A stretch of 64,000 nucleotides of DNA. It comes from Crossaster papposus (Eukaryota; Echinodermata; Asteroidea; Velatida; Solasteridae). The stretch spans positions 744,001-808,000 of the forward strand of contig JBAIAA010000028.1 in the NCBI GenBank assembly GCA_037893245.1. The letters are read 5' to 3'. Shown one piece after another: positions 62,018 to 64,000 of this stretch; the stretch's first letter is position 1, and each line of letters begins with the position of its first letter. Both the position numbers and the translations under genes were made by a program. A model generated the notes under the pieces. The model was not told the DNA's origin, did not search any database, and worked only from the letters and a program-made list of their open reading frames with translations.

Positions 62018-63556
62018 ATGTCACGCTCCGTGTACTCAGTTGAGCAGTTACGGGCGTGTTATTGGAAACATGGATGCTCTTTAACCAGACTCCCTGACAC
62101 CATTTATCGATCTCTACGTGATTTAAAACTTTGTATTCGCCCTCCTACACGAAGAAAATATCGTGCTGGTACATGTAAGTCTTTTGCCAATCAATTTGAT
62201 AAAAGATCTGATGGAGATCTGATTCGTACTGTCATCAGCGGTCAGCGTGCGCCATCTTTGGTCAAACGAGTGGCCGATCATGTCAGTGCACTCTCCGTCA
62301 ATACCAGAAATCTGGTTCCAATCAGTTACATGCCTATCTCCACTAATAGGTTGAAGCAAAATAATCTCAGTATCTGTACCCTGAACACAAGGTCAGTCTG
62401 CAATAAGACAACTGATATTTTGGAACTTCTTGCGGAAAAGGATATTGACATGTTAGCACTAACAGAGACGTGGGTGAAAGAAAATGACTCAATAACTGTT
62501 TCGCAGCTTACATCAACCAACTACCGTTTCCTTCACAAACCTCGTCTTGGAAAAATTGGTGGGGGTGTTGGATTATTGCATAAGTCTGGAATGAAAGTTA
62601 AAGTCCTTCCATCTGCTTTGACAGTGTCTTCTCTGGAACACATTGAACTCGGTGTTCACTGTTACAACATGCCAATTCTACTAATGGTAGTTTACCGACC
62701 TCCAACTGTCGCAATGACTGTTTTCCTTTCAGAGTTTTCGCAACTTTTAGAGCAGTTTTTGACGACACCGTCTAATCTTGTGATACTGGGTGACTTTAAT
62801 ATCCATATGGATCAGCCGCAAGTGCGAGATACCATCAGATTTATGAACTTCCTTGAGTCCTGTAATTTGACCCAACACGTCTCATCGCCGACCCACGTAA
62901 ATGGTCATGTACTTGATCTTGTCATAACCCGCACTCCTCTGAACATTATTAGGTCTGTAGATGTTTTTGACCCGGTCTTGTCGGATCATTCGCTGGTAAC
63001 CTGTTCCCTAGATGTCAGCAAACCCCAAAGAGAACGGAAATCAGTGGTCTTCAGAAACCTCAAGAAAATCGACTATGACAGTTTTCGCCTGGACATTCGC
63101 AATTCCACACTTAACGTCTTGGCCAATGATCCACCCAGTTTAGATTTACTTGTGGGATCCTACAACACAAACCTTGCAGCCCTTCTTGATAAACATGCCC
63201 CACTGCAATCAAAGACCTTCACTCTTCGACCGAATACACCATGGTTTACGGAAGCAGTCAGAGCTGAGAAACTCAAACGTAAAAGGTTGGAGAGACGCTG
63301 GCGACGTACACAACTTACTGTTGACAGAGAGCTATATAAGACACAGAGAAATAAGGTCGTGAGGTTGATTAATGAAGCCAAAGCCAACTACTATCAGAAT
63401 CTCATCTCCGAGAGCAAGGGTGATTGTCACCAGATCTTTCGTGTGATCGATAAACTGTGTGTCGTAAGACAGCTACTGCACTACCTGCACACACCTCGCT
63501 GGTGGAGCTGGCAAATCGCTTTGCCTGTTTCTTTCATGACAAGATCCAGAACTTAA
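62018..63556 (+). CDS. LINE protein: N-terminal region and AP endonuclease (512-codon frame)
   Basis: ATG at 62018 opens MSRSVYSVEQLRACYWKHG, a basic N-terminal region common in CR1-like elements. Residues about 113-335 are an exonuclease-endonuclease-phosphatase fold: LSICTLNTRS, LALTETW, VVYRPP, LGDFNIHMD (D259 and N261 region) and SDHSLV (D323, H324). It would nick target DNA to prime reverse transcription. Near 63465 the conserved reading moves to another frame, so the last 30 codons of this frame are not part of the family sequence; this is a single frameshift, after which the RT part continues. Confidence 0.85.
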   Translation: MSRSVYSVEQLRACYWKHGCSLTRLPDTIYRSLRDLKLCIRPPTRRKYRAGTCKSFANQFDKRSDGDLIRTVISGQRAPSLVKRVADHVSALSVNTRNLVPISYMPISTNRLKQNNLSICTLNTRSVCNKTTDILELLAEKDIDMLALTETWVKENDSITVSQLTSTNYRFLHKPRLGKIGGGVGLLHKSGMKVKVLPSALTVSSLEHIELGVHCYNMPILLMVVYRPPTVAMTVFLSEFSQLLEQFLTTPSNLVILGDFNIHMDQPQVRDTIRFMNFLESCNLTQHVSSPTHVNGHVLDLVITRTPLNIIRSVDVFDPVLSDHSLVTCSLDVSKPQRERKSVVFRNLKKIDYDSFRLDIRNSTLNVLANDPPSLDLLVGSYNTNLAALLDKHAPLQSKTFTLRPNTPWFTEAVRAEKLKRKRLERRWRRTQLTVDRELYKTQRNKVVRLINEAKANYYQNLISESKGDCHQIFRVIDKLCVVRQLLHYLHTPRWWSWQIALPVSFMTRSRT

Positions 63557-64000
63557 GACAGATTTGCGATGTTGGCAGAGTTAACTTTGCTGATGACTCG
63601 GTTCCCATTCTTCCTGATGAATGTGAACTTCGACTGGAAGGGGTCACATGTGCCCAAGTGCAACAACTTATATGCAAATGCCCACCTATAGTCTCCGATT
63701 TGGATCCGATACCAACCAAGCTTTTGAAGGGTTGCTTGCCGGAGATTGCGCCGGTGATTACATCGATCGTCAACTCTTCTATCGCACAAGGAATTTTTCC
63801 TGAAGCGTTCAAGTTTTCCACCATCACACCTATACCAAAACTTCAAAATATGAAGTCTGACCAGGCAGATAATCTCAAGCATTACAGGCCTATCACCAAC
63901 TTACCGTTCTGCTCGAAGATTCTAGAAAAGATAGTTGCACAGCAACTTATCAATCACATGACGAGGCTCAAGCTCCATGAACCTTTCCAGTCAGCATATA
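63485..64000 (+). pseudogene. LINE reverse transcriptase start, shifted frame, truncated by window
   Basis: Reads LPAHTSLVELANRFACFFHD, then PIPTKLLKGCLPEIAP, then HYRPITNLPFCSKILEKIV and FQSAY at the window end: the linker and first RT motifs of CR1-like elements. It is offset from the upstream endonuclease frame by the shift near 63465. Confidence 0.75.

Larger units (their letters stand above)
61715..64000 (+). mobile_element. CR1/L2-like LINE, 5' part, running off the window
   Basis: Begins where collinearity with copy 1 ends, so the insertion lies at or just beyond the edge of the duplicated block. A leader of about 300 bp precedes a protein with an apurinic endonuclease domain and then the start of reverse transcriptase. 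The presence of the 5' part argues against the heavy 5' truncation usual for LINEs. Confidence 0.8.

Overview
This is a repeat-rich eukaryotic window with introns, most likely from a marine invertebrate deuterostome such as amphioxus, a hemichordate or an echinoderm. The basis is indirect: abundant TACATGTA-type palindromes, tRNA-headed SINEs ending in a GCGCTATATAAA / TTATTATT tail, Penelope-like, DIRS, BEL and CR1-like retroelements, and many MITEs. The species cannot be named from the sequence alone. No ribosomal RNA, canonical tRNA or CRISPR array was seen.

Layout. 1-1755: part of a DIRS-like retroelement on the minus strand. 2610-19640: copy 1 of a large duplicated block. 19900-24500: nested MITEs, half a Tc1 element, a BEL/Pao fossil and a possible two-exon mini-gene. 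25260-31589: a complete-looking DNA transposon with about 330-bp terminal inverted repeats, a 3-bp target duplication and one uninterrupted 1539-codon ORF. 31595-33100: small MITEs and a palindromic minisatellite. 33184-39743: the first three exons of gene copy 2, whose introns hold a Harbinger-type and a hAT-type element. 40005-61712: copy 2 of the duplicated block, expanded by many insertions. 61715-64000: the 5' part of a CR1/L2-like LINE running off the window.

Host gene. The duplicated block carries one multi-exon gene of a marine-invertebrate family I recognise by sequence style but not by function. It has an N-terminal CxxC...CxxC zinc finger, a Pro-rich linker, an alpha-helical conserved core and an Asp/Ser-rich tail. 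Exon lengths and phases agree between the copies. Copy 1 has an 11-nt microexon (5969-5979) that is needed to keep frame. The matching stretch is deleted in copy 2, so copy 2 should terminate early. Copy 1 in turn lacks its first three exons inside the window.

Mobile DNA. The most interesting object is the 25260-31589 transposon. Its protein joins two N-terminal zinc-binding modules, an RNase H-like transposase core, an FEN/XPG-type nuclease with a full set of acidic residues, and a C-terminal tesmin/TSO1-like CXC domain. A non-autonomous relative (50652-52956) sits in copy 2. It has the same TAG-type ends, the same 3-bp target duplication and shared subterminal motifs, and copy 1 preserves its empty site. 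Because the two block copies are paralogous, several insertions can be verified against an unoccupied site and ordered in time.
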